Shown: positions 17,806 to 27,412 of the stretch, in pieces
Layout of the letters: each line of letters starts with the position of its first letter
Numbering within the stretch: the stretch's first letter is position 1
Source of the DNA: CAZBNB01 sp964493245
Lineage (GTDB): Bacteria; Pseudomonadota; Gammaproteobacteria; Legionellales; Legionellaceae
Length of the DNA: 64,000 bases
Direction: 5' to 3'
Assembly (NCBI GenBank): GCA_964493245.1
Contig: CAZBNB010000012.1
Coordinates: forward strand, 1 to 64,000
Made by a program: the position numbers and the translations under genes
The notes under the pieces: model-generated
What the model was told of the DNA's origin: nothing
The model's database searches: none
Seen by the model: the letters and a program-made list of their open reading frames with translations, nothing else

Positions 17806-18660
17806 TCATTTTTTCTTTAACTGCTCAATGGGAAAATAGGCTTCCATACCCTCAGATGTCCGCCGCTGCAAACCTTTCCAAGCATGCCCGTAAACCACTT
17901 CGTACGTCAATGGTATTTTGTTATCTGACGTCATATATCTTTGCATGGCTACTTCAAAAGTAGACCAAGCTTTTTTTCCTGTTAAACCGGGATTTCTATT
18001 ACTATGTACGTTGCGCACACCTTGCGCTTTTAAGGTTTTTAACAATGTGGATAGAGAAGGATACAATGCGGTCAAATTATCCATATCCATCACCGGATCA
18101 ACAAACGCTTCTTTAACCAAACAGTCGCCTACATCATGCATGTCCAAAAAATCGTTCACATGCGCACGCGAATCCGCTTGATTAAAAGCATGCCGTAATT
18201 CTAAAAAAGTATCTGGTCCTAAAGTAGAAAACATAAAACAACCGCCTGGGCGCAATACGCGATTGATTTCACGAAACAGCGCTGGCAAAGATGATGCCCA
18301 GTGAATGACTTGATTAGAAAAAATCAAATCGAAACAGGCGTCTTGAAAAGGTAATTGTGCCATATCTGCATTCACGAATGACAAGTTTCGACGCCATCCT
18401 TGTTTTTTTTGTGCACATTGTAACATTTGATGTGCAAAATCTACGCCCAAAACATGGGCATCACGATAACGCTTTTTTAATTGCTTGGTGAAAAACCCGG
18501 GGCCACATCCCAAATCAAGTACATTGAGAGGTTGCATTTTTAAGAGGTCTAAACGCTCAAATAAATGCTGACCAATAGCTTGCTGCACGGTTGCTACCTG
18601 TAAATATTCTTTCGCATGCAGATTAAAAGCCTTGCAAATTTCTTTTTTCAAATTCATCAT
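17806..18660 (-). CDS. bioC: Malonyl-ACP O-methyltransferase BioC
   Basis: An S-adenosylmethionine-dependent class I methyltransferase; BioC methylates malonyl-ACP to prime biotin synthesis. Motif I LDLGCGPGFF is at about 48-57 and a VNADMAQLPF segment follows. The sequence also has WSTFEVAMQRY towards the C-terminus. The length of 284 fits BioC. It faces away from comF. Other bio genes are not in the window, so a different methyltransferase role cannot be excluded. Confidence 0.82.
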   Translation of the reverse strand: MMNLKKEICKAFNLHAKEYLQVATVQQAIGQHLFERLDLLKMQPLNVLDLGCGPGFFTKQLKKRYRDAHVLGVDFAHQMLQCAQKKQGWRRNLSFVNADMAQLPFQDACFDLIFSNQVIHWASSLPALFREINRVLRPGGCFMFSTLGPDTFLELRHAFNQADSRAHVNDFLDMHDVGDCLVKEAFVDPVMDMDNLTALYPSLSTLLKTLKAQGVRNVHSNRNPGLTGKKAWSTFEVAMQRYMTSDNKIPLTYEVVYGHAWKGLQRRTSEGMEAYFPIEQLKKK

Positions 18661-18843
18661 TCAATCAATGGAAATATTACTAGACTTTGCTCACTGAGAC
18701 TCAAGCGAATCGAAAAATTGCTCGATTTTCGGGCTCTAAAACGGGACATACAGATAGCATATGGCCCTCAGAAAGCAGGAAATCAAAGCTTCGCAACCAA
18801 GATAGTTTCGTGGTGAATAAAGCCTAACAAGTCAGCCAAAAGC

Positions 18844-19530
18844 ATGAGTATAACACACCTTATCAGAAGTCATCTGCCATCTGTCGCGAAAATCTGCGTA
18901 CTGTGTAATCAATATCATTTAGATAGCCACGCTGTATGTGATTTTTGCCAAACGTTATTTACCCCTTTGGGGTTAAGTTGTCAACGATGCGCAATACCGA
19001 TTAAGACCGGATCGCGTTGTAACAACTGTCTACTTTCAGCTGCTTATATCGATCACGTTATTGTTGCGCACGCTTATAAAGAGCCATTACGTACACTGCT
19101 GCATCAGTTCAAATACCAACAAGGATTATATTTGCAAACAGTGCTCTTACACCTGATGCAACAAGCCTCGTTTGATAGCAGTGCCACTGATTGTTTGATG
19201 CCGGTCCCTATTCATCCTAAACGCTTGCACCAACGCGGGTTTAATCAAGCGGCTATTTTGGCAAAGCAACTGGCCAAAAAATATCATTTACCTTGCTTAA
19301 CCAACGGTTGTCAAAGAGTTGTTAACAGTTTACCTCAAGCACGTTTAGACAATCACCAACGACAAACCAATTTAAAAAATGCGTTTCGCGTATCCGCTAT
19401 TCCATATGCCAGAGTGACGTTGATTGATGATCTTTATACAACAGGCAGTACCGCAAATGAAATTGCTAAAAAATTAAAAGAACAGGGTGTATCAACAGTC
19501 GATGTATGGTGCTGCGCAAGAGCGATTTAA
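18844..19530 (+). CDS. comF: ComF family phosphoribosyltransferase-like protein
   Basis: A 228-residue ComF/GntX-type protein. Eight cysteines in the first 65 residues (18, 21, 32, 35, 46, 49, 59, 62) form zinc-binding pairs, followed by a phosphoribosyltransferase fold with the PRPP loop LIDDLYTTGST. ComF is needed for DNA uptake in transformable bacteria, though many non-competent species keep it. It is transcribed alone and convergent with the PAS-receiver gene. Confidence 0.88.
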   Translation: MSITHLIRSHLPSVAKICVLCNQYHLDSHAVCDFCQTLFTPLGLSCQRCAIPIKTGSRCNNCLLSAAYIDHVIVAHAYKEPLRTLLHQFKYQQGLYLQTVLLHLMQQASFDSSATDCLMPVPIHPKRLHQRGFNQAAILAKQLAKKYHLPCLTNGCQRVVNSLPQARLDNHQRQTNLKNAFRVSAIPYARVTLIDDLYTTGSTANEIAKKLKEQGVSTVDVWCCARAI

Positions 19531-19536
19531 CACTGA

Positions 19537-20436
19537 CTAACTTGACTTGAAATCCGTAATTTCGACATCTTGATGATGAAAATATCGTTGAATAATTTGT
19601 TGCGCTTGATCTTGAGACAGTGGTTTGGTTATTACACCATCCATAAAATAATCACGGCAATCGTATTTGACAACATCGGCTTGATAGGAGGTGAGTGCAA
19701 TAATAGTAGCGTGATAAGACGAGCCATTCTCTTTCTCGCGCAACTTTTTGGCCACAATATAACCAGAGGTATCTTGCAAACCAATATCCATAAAAATCAC
19801 ATCATATTTACCTGGCTCAAATAACTTTTCAGCCGACTCACCTGATTCTGCGGTATCCACATCGCAACCTAAACTGATGAGTAATGCCTGCTCAACTTTT
19901 TGTGCAATCATGTTGTCTTCTACCATCAAAATACGAGGTGCGCGATCAGGAGAAATGATTTCAGACATAACCGGTTTGGGTGCATGCAAGTAAGAAGTCT
20001 CATGCATCGCAATATCTTCCAAAACAACAACCAAACCCATGACTTCTTTTTTCTTATCAAACAATGGAACGCGCGTAGAAAGATAGTTTAAAATCATGCT
20101 CGTGTTATCTGTGTCTTTGAAAAACTGAATGGGAGGCTCTTTGACTCGATGTTGTGCCTTTCCAGAAAAGATCACTTTCATATCATCTAACTTAAAGCTT
20201 TCTACTCTTTTTTTGTCCCAATGAGCATGTTTTTCTAAAAGTTGATAAGGAGTCCCATTAAAATCATGCAGATCATTCAAGCCTAATAGCCGCACAAAAT
20301 GGTTATTAGCTCCTTTAAGAGCGCAGTTTAAATCAATCCAGTACACCACATTAGGCATGCAGTTGATAATATCCATATAATACTGATGAATAGCAACCGA
20401 AGTATCTGAAAGTCCTTTTTCTGTCTTCCCTGCCAT
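19537..20436 (-). CDS. PAS plus receiver-domain protein, no kinase or output domain
   Basis: A 299-residue signalling protein. Residues from about 20 to 145 look like a PAS sensor (IINCMPNVVYWIDLN ... VVVLEDIAMHE), then a linker, then a receiver domain from about 165 (ILMVEDNMIAQKV) with the acceptor aspartate in VIFMDIGLQD and the conserved lysine in ITKPLS. No histidine kinase, helix-turn-helix or GGDEF follows. The start chosen has TGAGGG overlapping the greA stop, so translation is probably coupled to greA. It may receive phosphate from a separate kinase; its output is unknown. Confidence 0.85.
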   Translation of the reverse strand: MAGKTEKGLSDTSVAIHQYYMDIINCMPNVVYWIDLNCALKGANNHFVRLLGLNDLHDFNGTPYQLLEKHAHWDKKRVESFKLDDMKVIFSGKAQHRVKEPPIQFFKDTDNTSMILNYLSTRVPLFDKKKEVMGLVVVLEDIAMHETSYLHAPKPVMSEIISPDRAPRILMVEDNMIAQKVEQALLISLGCDVDTAESGESAEKLFEPGKYDVIFMDIGLQDTSGYIVAKKLREKENGSSYHATIIALTSYQADVVKYDCRDYFMDGVITKPLSQDQAQQIIQRYFHHQDVEITDFKSS

Positions 20437-20444
20437 ATTATCCC

Positions 20445-20915
20445 TCAATAGTCGACGGCGATAATCTCGTACTCCACTTCCCCACCCGGAGTCGATACAA
20501 TCACCGTATCATCCAAATGTTTACCAATCAAAGCTCGCCCAATCGGTGAGCGATAAGATATTTTGTTAGCTTTAATATCGGCTTCGTCTTCACCTACAAT
20601 TTGATACGTAATCTCAGTATCGGTTTCTACGTGACACACGGTCACCATCACACCAAACACAACCTTACCATCATTAGGTAATTTACTGATATCAATAATC
20701 TGTGCATCAGCAAGCTTCGCTTCTAACTCTTGTATACGGCCCTCAGCAAAACTTTGCTCTTCACGTGCAGCATGATATTCTGCATTTTCTTTCAAATCAC
20801 CGTGGGCTCGCGCGACAGCAATTGCTTCGATAATTCTTGGGCGTTCAACGGTTTTTAACCGCAACAGCTCTTGTTGCAATGCTTTCGCACCTTCAACTGT
20901 CATGGGATGTGCCAT
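20445..20915 (-). CDS. greA: Transcription elongation factor GreA
   Basis: GreA rescues backtracked RNA polymerase by stimulating transcript cleavage. It has 156 residues: an N-terminal coiled coil with the conserved acidic tip region (ARAHGDLKENAEYHAAREEQ) and a C-terminal FKBP-like domain (SYRSPIGRALIGK). It begins one base after the carB stop, in the common carB-greA order. Confidence 0.96.
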   Translation of the reverse strand: MAHPMTVEGAKALQQELLRLKTVERPRIIEAIAVARAHGDLKENAEYHAAREEQSFAEGRIQELEAKLADAQIIDISKLPNDGKVVFGVMVTVCHVETDTEITYQIVGEDEADIKANKISYRSPIGRALIGKHLDDTVIVSTPGGEVEYEIIAVDY

Positions 20916-20916
20916 A

Positions 20917-23900
20917 TTAATGTAGATCCTGTAATCGCGTTACGGTGTCTCGCTCTTCGTATTTCATTGCCAAACAAGCAGCTTCAGCACCAGATAACGT
21001 GGTTGTATAACTAATTTTATATTGCAAGGCATTGCGTCGAATAGCAAATGAATCGGCAATAGCTTGTTTACCCTCTGTGGTATTGACAATAAAATCAATC
21101 TCACGATTTTTAATATAATCGACGATATGTGGTCGACCTTCAGCAACTTTAAAAACGCGTTTACACTCAATACCAGCAGCTTGTAACACAAACGCCGTTC
21201 CACGTGTTGCAATGATTTCAAACCCTAAAGCGATCAAACGTTTCGCGATCTCACCGACTCGGGTTTTATCTGCGTCACGGACAGAGAGGAACGCACGCCG
21301 TCGAGATCGGATATCACAATTTGCACCACGCTGTGCTTTAGCATACGCTTGACCAAAGCGTTTCGCAATCCCCATCACTTCGCCTGTTGATTTCATTTCT
21401 GGGCCCAAAATAGAATCAACACCGGAAAATTTAATGAACGGAAAAACGGGTAATTTGATCGAATAGAACGCCGGCGTTGATAGCGAAACATTTAGCCCTT
21501 GCTCTTTTAAGCTTTGTCCTATTTTACATTTTGCGGCGATTTTCGCCAGTGATAAACCAGTCGCTTTGGAAACAAACGGTACCGTCCTTGACGCCCGGGG
21601 ATTGACTTCTAAAACATAAATATCATCGGCTTGAATAGCAAACTGTGCATTAATCAAACCAACCACACCCAATTCAAGTGCCATTTTACGTAATTGATCA
21701 ATCAAATCTTGTTGAACAACCACACTTAGGCTAAAAGGGGGTAAAGTACAGGCTGAATCACCGGAGTGAATTCCGGCCTGCTCGATGTGCTCCATCACCG
21801 CCCCAATTAATACATTTTCGCCATCACAGACAGCATCAATATCCACTTCAATGGCATCATCTAAAAACTTATCCAACAGTACCGGTGAATCATGTGAAAC
21901 CCTTACGGCATGTTGCAAGTAATAACGTAAATCCTCTTCGTAATGAACAATTTCCATAGCTCGCCCGCCTAAAACATACGAGGGTCGAACAACCAAAGGA
22001 TAGCCAATTTTTTCTGCTAGACGAATCGCCTCTTCTTCACTGCGTACGGTACCATTTGCTGGTTGCTGCAATTTCAAACGCTTGACCAACTGGTGAAATC
22101 GCTCGCGGTCTTCCGCTTCGTCAATCGCATCAGGGGAAGTACCAATAATAGACACGCCATTTTCAGCTAATATACGTGCTAATTTTAAAGGGGTTTGACC
22201 ACCATAGTGCACAATCACCCCCTTGGGCTTTTCAAGTGCAACAATGGCCAATACATCTTCTAAGGTGACGGGTTCGAAATAAAGTCGATCAGATGTGTGT
22301 ACATCCGTGGAAACTGTTTCTGGATTACAATTTACCATAATGGTTTCATAACCCGCTTCACGTAACGCCAACGCCGCATGGACACAACAGTAATCAAACT
22401 CAATACCTTGACCAATTCGATTAGGGCCGCCACCAAGAATCATAATTTTATTCGTTGCATGACTGGGTGCTGATTCACATTCAGATTGGTAACAAGAGTA
22501 TAAATATGCCGTGTGGCTTTCAAACTCAGCCGCACAAGAATCAATGCGTTTGTAAACCGGCTTAACACCTAAGGCCAAACGATGCGCGCGCACCTCATGC
22601 TCATGACTATTCAGCAGCATAGCTAAATAAATATCTGAAAAACCACGTTGCTTCAGATCACGCATGGTCATTGCGTCAATGTTTGTTAAAACTGTATTTT
22701 GAATCGCTTGTTCGCATTCAACCAATTCACGTATCTGCGCTAAAAACCAAGGATCAACGCGCGACTCTTGATAAATTTCTTCTAAACTAACTCCCAAACG
22801 AAATGCATCAGCGATATACCATAAGCGATCAGGCGTTGGCTCTTGTAAATAACCACGTAACACCGCCATTTCTCGCTCACGATAAAGGGGTTGCAAACCA
22901 AATCGGTCGATTTCTAAACCACGAATCGCCTTTTGCAAAGACGCCTGAAACGTTTCACCAATCGCCATGACTTCACCAACCGACTTCATTTGCGTTGACA
23001 ACACAGCCGATGTTTGTGGAAATTTATCAAAATTAAAACGTGGAATTTTAGTAACCACGTAGTCAATACTAGGTTCAAATGAGGCTGGTGTCTTACCACC
23101 TGTAATTTCATTATCTAATTCATCTAAGGTGTAGCCCACCGCAAGCAAAGCGGCAATTTTAGCAATCGGAAATCCAGTCGCTTTAGAAGCCAATGCGGAG
23201 CTACGCGAAACACGTGGATTCATTTCGACAACCAATAAGCGACCATCATCGGGATTAACCGCAAATTGGACATTAGAACCGCCGGTATCAACCCCAACTG
23301 CACGTAAAACTTTGATTGCGGCATCACGCATGCGTTGGTATTCTTTGTCCGTTAAGGTCTGTGCGGGCGCAACTGTGATTGAGTCACCGGTATGAACCCC
23401 CATGGGATCAAAGTTTTCTATCGAGCAAACAATAATACAATTGTCTTGTTTGTCGCGAACAACCTCCATCTCAAATTCTTTCCATCCTAACACCGACTCA
23501 TCAATTAATAGTTCGCGAGTCGGTGACAAATCAAGACCTCGCAAGCAAATTTCTTCAAATTCTTCTATGTTATAGGCAATACCACCACCACTTCCGCCCA
23601 TGGTAAAAGAAGGTCGAATAATTGCGGGGAAACCCAGTTCGGCTTGTGCAGCTAATGCTTCATCAAGGGAATGTGCGATGCGTGAGCGAGGCATGTCTAA
23701 ACCAATCTCTTGCATCAAAAGACGAAATTTATCGCGATCCTCAGCCTTATCAATGGCATCTTTTGTTGCACCAATCAATTCAACTTGAAAACGCGCTAAA
23801 ACGCCTTCTCGGACTAAATCAAGTGCACAATTTAATGCTGTTTGACCACCCATTGTTGGTAACAACGCATCCGGGCGCTCTTTCTCAATAATAGCAGCGA

Positions 23901-24120
23901 CTTCTGGCCATAAAACTGGCTCGATATACGTTGCATCAGCCATTTCAGGATCCGTCATGATCGTGGCTGGATTAGAGTTGACTAATATGATGCGATACCC
24001 TTCTTGCTTTAAAGCACGAAGCGCTTGTGAACCTGAATAATCAAATTCACACGCTTGGCCAATCACAATAGGGCCTGCACCTAAAATTAAGATAGACTGA
24101 ATATCGGTACGCTTAGGCAT
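20917..24120 (-). CDS. carB: Carbamoyl-phosphate synthase large subunit
   Basis: This subunit makes carbamoyl phosphate from ammonia (delivered by CarA), bicarbonate and two ATP for pyrimidine and arginine synthesis. Its 1067 residues show the duplicated ATP-grasp organisation: a first half starting ILILGAGPIVIGQACEFDYSG and a second starting IMILGGGPNRIGQGIEFDYC, then the C-terminal allosteric domain. carA, normally directly upstream, is not here: the next gene upstream is ftsZ, 38 bases away. CarB needs CarA for glutamine use, so carA is expected elsewhere in the genome. Confidence 0.97.
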   Translation of the reverse strand: MPKRTDIQSILILGAGPIVIGQACEFDYSGSQALRALKQEGYRIILVNSNPATIMTDPEMADATYIEPVLWPEVAAIIEKERPDALLPTMGGQTALNCALDLVREGVLARFQVELIGATKDAIDKAEDRDKFRLLMQEIGLDMPRSRIAHSLDEALAAQAELGFPAIIRPSFTMGGSGGGIAYNIEEFEEICLRGLDLSPTRELLIDESVLGWKEFEMEVVRDKQDNCIIVCSIENFDPMGVHTGDSITVAPAQTLTDKEYQRMRDAAIKVLRAVGVDTGGSNVQFAVNPDDGRLLVVEMNPRVSRSSALASKATGFPIAKIAALLAVGYTLDELDNEITGGKTPASFEPSIDYVVTKIPRFNFDKFPQTSAVLSTQMKSVGEVMAIGETFQASLQKAIRGLEIDRFGLQPLYREREMAVLRGYLQEPTPDRLWYIADAFRLGVSLEEIYQESRVDPWFLAQIRELVECEQAIQNTVLTNIDAMTMRDLKQRGFSDIYLAMLLNSHEHEVRAHRLALGVKPVYKRIDSCAAEFESHTAYLYSCYQSECESAPSHATNKIMILGGGPNRIGQGIEFDYCCVHAALALREAGYETIMVNCNPETVSTDVHTSDRLYFEPVTLEDVLAIVALEKPKGVIVHYGGQTPLKLARILAENGVSIIGTSPDAIDEAEDRERFHQLVKRLKLQQPANGTVRSEEEAIRLAEKIGYPLVVRPSYVLGGRAMEIVHYEEDLRYYLQHAVRVSHDSPVLLDKFLDDAIEVDIDAVCDGENVLIGAVMEHIEQAGIHSGDSACTLPPFSLSVVVQQDLIDQLRKMALELGVVGLINAQFAIQADDIYVLEVNPRASRTVPFVSKATGLSLAKIAAKCKIGQSLKEQGLNVSLSTPAFYSIKLPVFPFIKFSGVDSILGPEMKSTGEVMGIAKRFGQAYAKAQRGANCDIRSRRRAFLSVRDADKTRVGEIAKRLIALGFEIIATRGTAFVLQAAGIECKRVFKVAEGRPHIVDYIKNREIDFIVNTTEGKQAIADSFAIRRNALQYKISYTTTLSGAEAACLAMKYEERDTVTRLQDLH

Positions 24121-24158
24121 AGTTTATCTGGCGTGAGTTAGAAAACAGATTTTGGTGA

Positions 24159-25349
24159 TTAGGCTTCCTCTTCTTGTTTGCGTAAGAAAGCGGGAATATC
24201 TAAATAATCCACTTCGGGTGCGCTTTGAGAAGCCGGTTTAGATATCACGGGTTCGGCTGCTGCGGTAGGCGTATGTCTTCTCAGCACAGCGGGTCTATCC
24301 AGTTGCTGATAATCCAAAGAACCATCACCACGGCGCGTCTCAAGGATGCGAGCACGATTCATGACTGGTTTCGCAATATTTGCTTGTTGACGACGATCGC
24401 CTAAACCCGTCACAATCACAGTCACACGTAATTCATCTGTCATTTCTGGGTCAATAACGGTACCAACAACGACCGTTGCATCATCAGAAATAAACTCTTT
24501 CACCACATCGCCTACTTCTTCAAACTCGCCAATTGACATATCCATGCCAGCGGTGATGTTTACTAAAATACCTCTTGCTCCCGAAAAGTTCACATCTTCC
24601 AGTAAAGGTGATGCAATGGCGGTCTCTGCTGCTTTGCGAGCACGTTGCTCACCCGTTGCACTTCCAGTTCCCATCATTGCCATACCCATTTCAGACATGA
24701 CTGTGCGCACGTCAGCAAAATCCACATTGATTAAACCTGGGCGCGTAATTAAATCAGCAATCCCTTTCACCGCACCTAAAAGGACATTATTGGCAGTTCT
24801 GAAAGCATTAATGAGTGAAATGTTTTTACCCAGCACGCTGAGTAATTTATTATTCGGAATGGTAATCAGGGAGTCGACATGATCGGTCAACTGACGGATA
24901 CCTTCTTCGGCTGCTAAAGCGCGCTGCTTACCTTCAAATGAAAATGGCTTGGTGACGACAGCCACTGTCAGGATACCCAACTCTTTGGCAATACGTGCAA
25001 ACACAGGCGCAGCACCGGTGCCCGTACCACCACCCATCCCGGCAGTAATAAACACCATGTCAGCACCTTGTAGAATTTGCTTAATGTGCTCTCTGTCTTC
25101 TTCAGCAGCATCACGTCCAACTTGAGGGTTGGCACCTGCCCCCAGGCCTTTTGTTAATTGATCACCCAATTGAATTAACAGGTTCGCTCGTGAATTTCGC
25201 AGTGCTTGCGCATCGGTATTCGCACAGATGAACTCAACACCGTCAATACTCTCATTGACCATGTGCTCAACTGCGTTGCCACCGCCGCCACCGACGCCGA
25301 TCACTTTAATCACCGCGTTTTCAAGCTGGCTTCCTATTAAATCTGACAT
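24159..25349 (-). CDS. ftsZ: Cell division protein FtsZ
   Basis: The tubulin-like GTPase that forms the Z-ring. The protein is 396 residues: GTP-binding loop GGGTGTG at 106-112, T7-loop region with NVDFADVRTVM, a variable linker, and the C-terminal docking peptide DYLDIPAFLRKQ that binds FtsA and ZipA (both encoded here). The ATG chosen follows GGGAGA; an in-frame TTG five codons upstream is unlikely. It is the last gene of the mur-fts run. Confidence 0.98.
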   Translation of the reverse strand: MSDLIGSQLENAVIKVIGVGGGGGNAVEHMVNESIDGVEFICANTDAQALRNSRANLLIQLGDQLTKGLGAGANPQVGRDAAEEDREHIKQILQGADMVFITAGMGGGTGTGAAPVFARIAKELGILTVAVVTKPFSFEGKQRALAAEEGIRQLTDHVDSLITIPNNKLLSVLGKNISLINAFRTANNVLLGAVKGIADLITRPGLINVDFADVRTVMSEMGMAMMGTGSATGEQRARKAAETAIASPLLEDVNFSGARGILVNITAGMDMSIGEFEEVGDVVKEFISDDATVVVGTVIDPEMTDELRVTVIVTGLGDRRQQANIAKPVMNRARILETRRGDGSLDYQQLDRPAVLRRHTPTAAAEPVISKPASQSAPEVDYLDIPAFLRKQEEEA

Positions 25350-25415
25350 TGTATAATCTCCCAAAGAACTGCTTTCGTTGTCTTCATTTTAATCAAAAAA
25401 TGAAATACTTTAAAC

Positions 25416-26651
25416 TTAAAAATTACCATTAAACCATTTTTTCATGCGCGTCCATACACCATTGGCATCATTCAAGGTTGGTACATGGTATGTGCCCTCG
25501 TATTGCTGCCGAAATCCGTGCAACAATAATCCAACACTGGTTGCCAAAGCTGGATTTTCAATCACATCAGCCAAACCCTGCATTGCTTGTGGTGAGCCAT
25601 GACGAACCGGCATTTCAAAGCACAGTTCTGCCAATTCAATAGCCCCTTTCACATTGGAGGCACCGCCTGTCATAACAATACCCGCGGCAATTAAATCCTC
25701 AAATCCACTGCGATGCAATTCGTTGCGTATTAATGTAAATAACTCCTCATAACGAGCAGAAACCACATCAGACAATGCTTTGGTTGAAATTTTTCTTCCT
25801 GTGCGCTCACTCACGCTGGAAACATCTATCATTTGCTCGTCGTTGACCAACTCAGACAACGCACAACCATGGTTCACTTTAATCACTTCTGCTGATTTAC
25901 TAGGCGTACGTAGCGCCATCGCAATGTCATTAGTAACTTGGTCACCTGCGATTGGAATGACGGCTGTAAATTGAATCGCGCCTTCGTAAAACACAGCAAT
26001 GTCAGTTGTACCACCACCAATATCAACCAAACACACGCCCAATTCTTTTTCATCGTCGGTTAAAATGGCATGGCTGGATGCTAACTGTTCTAAAATAATA
26101 TCTTGCACTTCCAAACCACAACGTCGCACACATTTAGCAATATTTTGTGCAGCACTGACAGAGCCGGTCACAAGGTGCACTCGCGCCTCTAGGCGAACAC
26201 CCGCCATGCCAATTGGTTCACGAATACTGCCTTGGCTGTCAATCATAAATTCTTGCGGTAAAATATGTAAAATCTTTTGATCTGCAGGAATAGCCACGGC
26301 TTTTGCTGCATCAATAACACGATCAACATCGGCCTGAGAAACTTCATTATCACGAATAGCGACAATACCATGCGAATTGAGACTGCGAATATGGCTGCCT
26401 GCAATGCCAGTATAGACAGAGCGTACCTCACAATTAGCCATGAGTTCGGCCTCTTGTACCGCACGTTGAATCGAACTCACAGTGGCTTCGATGTCAACCA
26501 CAACGCCTCGCTTCAACCCTCGAGAAGGATGGCGCCCCATACCAATAAGCTCAATGCTACCTTCAGGCATTACCTCACCCACCAAAGCAACTACTTTTGA
26601 TGTGCCTATATCCAGTGCTGTAATAATATTTCTTTCTGATTTTTTTGCCAT
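25416..26651 (-). CDS. ftsA: Cell division protein FtsA
   Basis: An actin-like ATPase that tethers FtsZ to the membrane and recruits late divisome proteins. The N-terminal ATPase phosphate loop ALDIGTSKVVALVG, the LVDIGGGTTDIAV motif and a C-terminal amphipathic helix (TRMKKWFNGNF) are visible; 411 residues. The third of three consecutive ATG codons is used as start, giving a plausible distance from a GTGGA site and a 10-base gap after ftsQ. Confidence 0.97.
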   Translation of the reverse strand: MAKKSERNIITALDIGTSKVVALVGEVMPEGSIELIGMGRHPSRGLKRGVVVDIEATVSSIQRAVQEAELMANCEVRSVYTGIAGSHIRSLNSHGIVAIRDNEVSQADVDRVIDAAKAVAIPADQKILHILPQEFMIDSQGSIREPIGMAGVRLEARVHLVTGSVSAAQNIAKCVRRCGLEVQDIILEQLASSHAILTDDEKELGVCLVDIGGGTTDIAVFYEGAIQFTAVIPIAGDQVTNDIAMALRTPSKSAEVIKVNHGCALSELVNDEQMIDVSSVSERTGRKISTKALSDVVSARYEELFTLIRNELHRSGFEDLIAAGIVMTGGASNVKGAIELAELCFEMPVRHGSPQAMQGLADVIENPALATSVGLLLHGFRQQYEGTYHVPTLNDANGVWTRMKKWFNGNF

Positions 26652-26661
26652 CATCATTCCA

Positions 26662-27396
26662 CTATTTGTTGGTCGATTCCTTCCATTGTACTGCCATGCC
26701 GTGTGTGTAGCGTAAATCGACACTGACTAATTGCTCTGCTTTGTCTGCAAACACACTCGTATAGGCTCTACAAAATCTCAAAACACGGTTCTCAACATCT
26801 GTTTTACCTAAGCGCAACAATAAGCCATCAGTTAAACTAAGCTCCCATGCCTGGTTTTCTCTCAATACTAAGGAAGCCGCATGTAATCCATATAATGATA
26901 ATAGCTTACTCAATTTTTGATAAGATTGTAAGACGTCCAGCTGTTGTTCATTCGGACCACTTAATCGAGGCAGTGTTTCATCATTCAATTGCTTGTTCAA
27001 TTCAGCTGAGTTCACTGAAAATACTCGCCCATCCTCAGTCATAAGTGCATCATTCCAAACAGCTGCTGGCTTTTTTTCAATCAATGTAATTTTTAAAGTG
27101 TCAGGCCATTGGCGCTCAACATCCGCAGCATCTACCCAAGCCAGTGTTTGCAAATCACGTTGTAATTTTCGCATTGGTAACGAAATAAAGCTTTCTTGAT
27201 TATATTGTGCCAATACATCCTCAAGCTCTTGTCGCGTGATATGCTCATAAGAGGCAGCAATTTTGATAGTACCAATCGGAAAATGAATAGGATCAATCAA
27301 ATACAAATAAGCCAACCTGGCTATTAACAACAGGGCACATGTTATCAATAAAATGAGAAAACCGGTAAAACGAGATCCTCTAGCACGCTCTTCCAT
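26662..27396 (-). CDS. ftsQ: Cell division protein FtsQ
   Basis: A bitopic inner-membrane protein connecting early and late divisome parts. It has a short cytoplasmic N-terminus, one transmembrane helix (about residues 12-33), a POTRA domain (IGTIKIAASYEHITRQELEDVL) and the periplasmic FtsQ domain; 244 residues. AAGGATAATGC precedes the ATG. It lies between ddl and ftsA as in the classical cluster. Confidence 0.95.
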   Translation of the reverse strand: MEERARGSRFTGFLILLITCALLLIARLAYLYLIDPIHFPIGTIKIAASYEHITRQELEDVLAQYNQESFISLPMRKLQRDLQTLAWVDAADVERQWPDTLKITLIEKKPAAVWNDALMTEDGRVFSVNSAELNKQLNDETLPRLSGPNEQQLDVLQSYQKLSKLLSLYGLHAASLVLRENQAWELSLTDGLLLRLGKTDVENRVLRFCRAYTSVFADKAEQLVSVDLRYTHGMAVQWKESTNK

Positions 27397-27412
27397 GCAT
27401 TATCCTTGTGCT

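Noticed and set aside
25349..25364. TTG start extending ftsZ by five residues
   Set aside because: The extension contains the GGGAGA ribosome-binding site of the conserved ATG.
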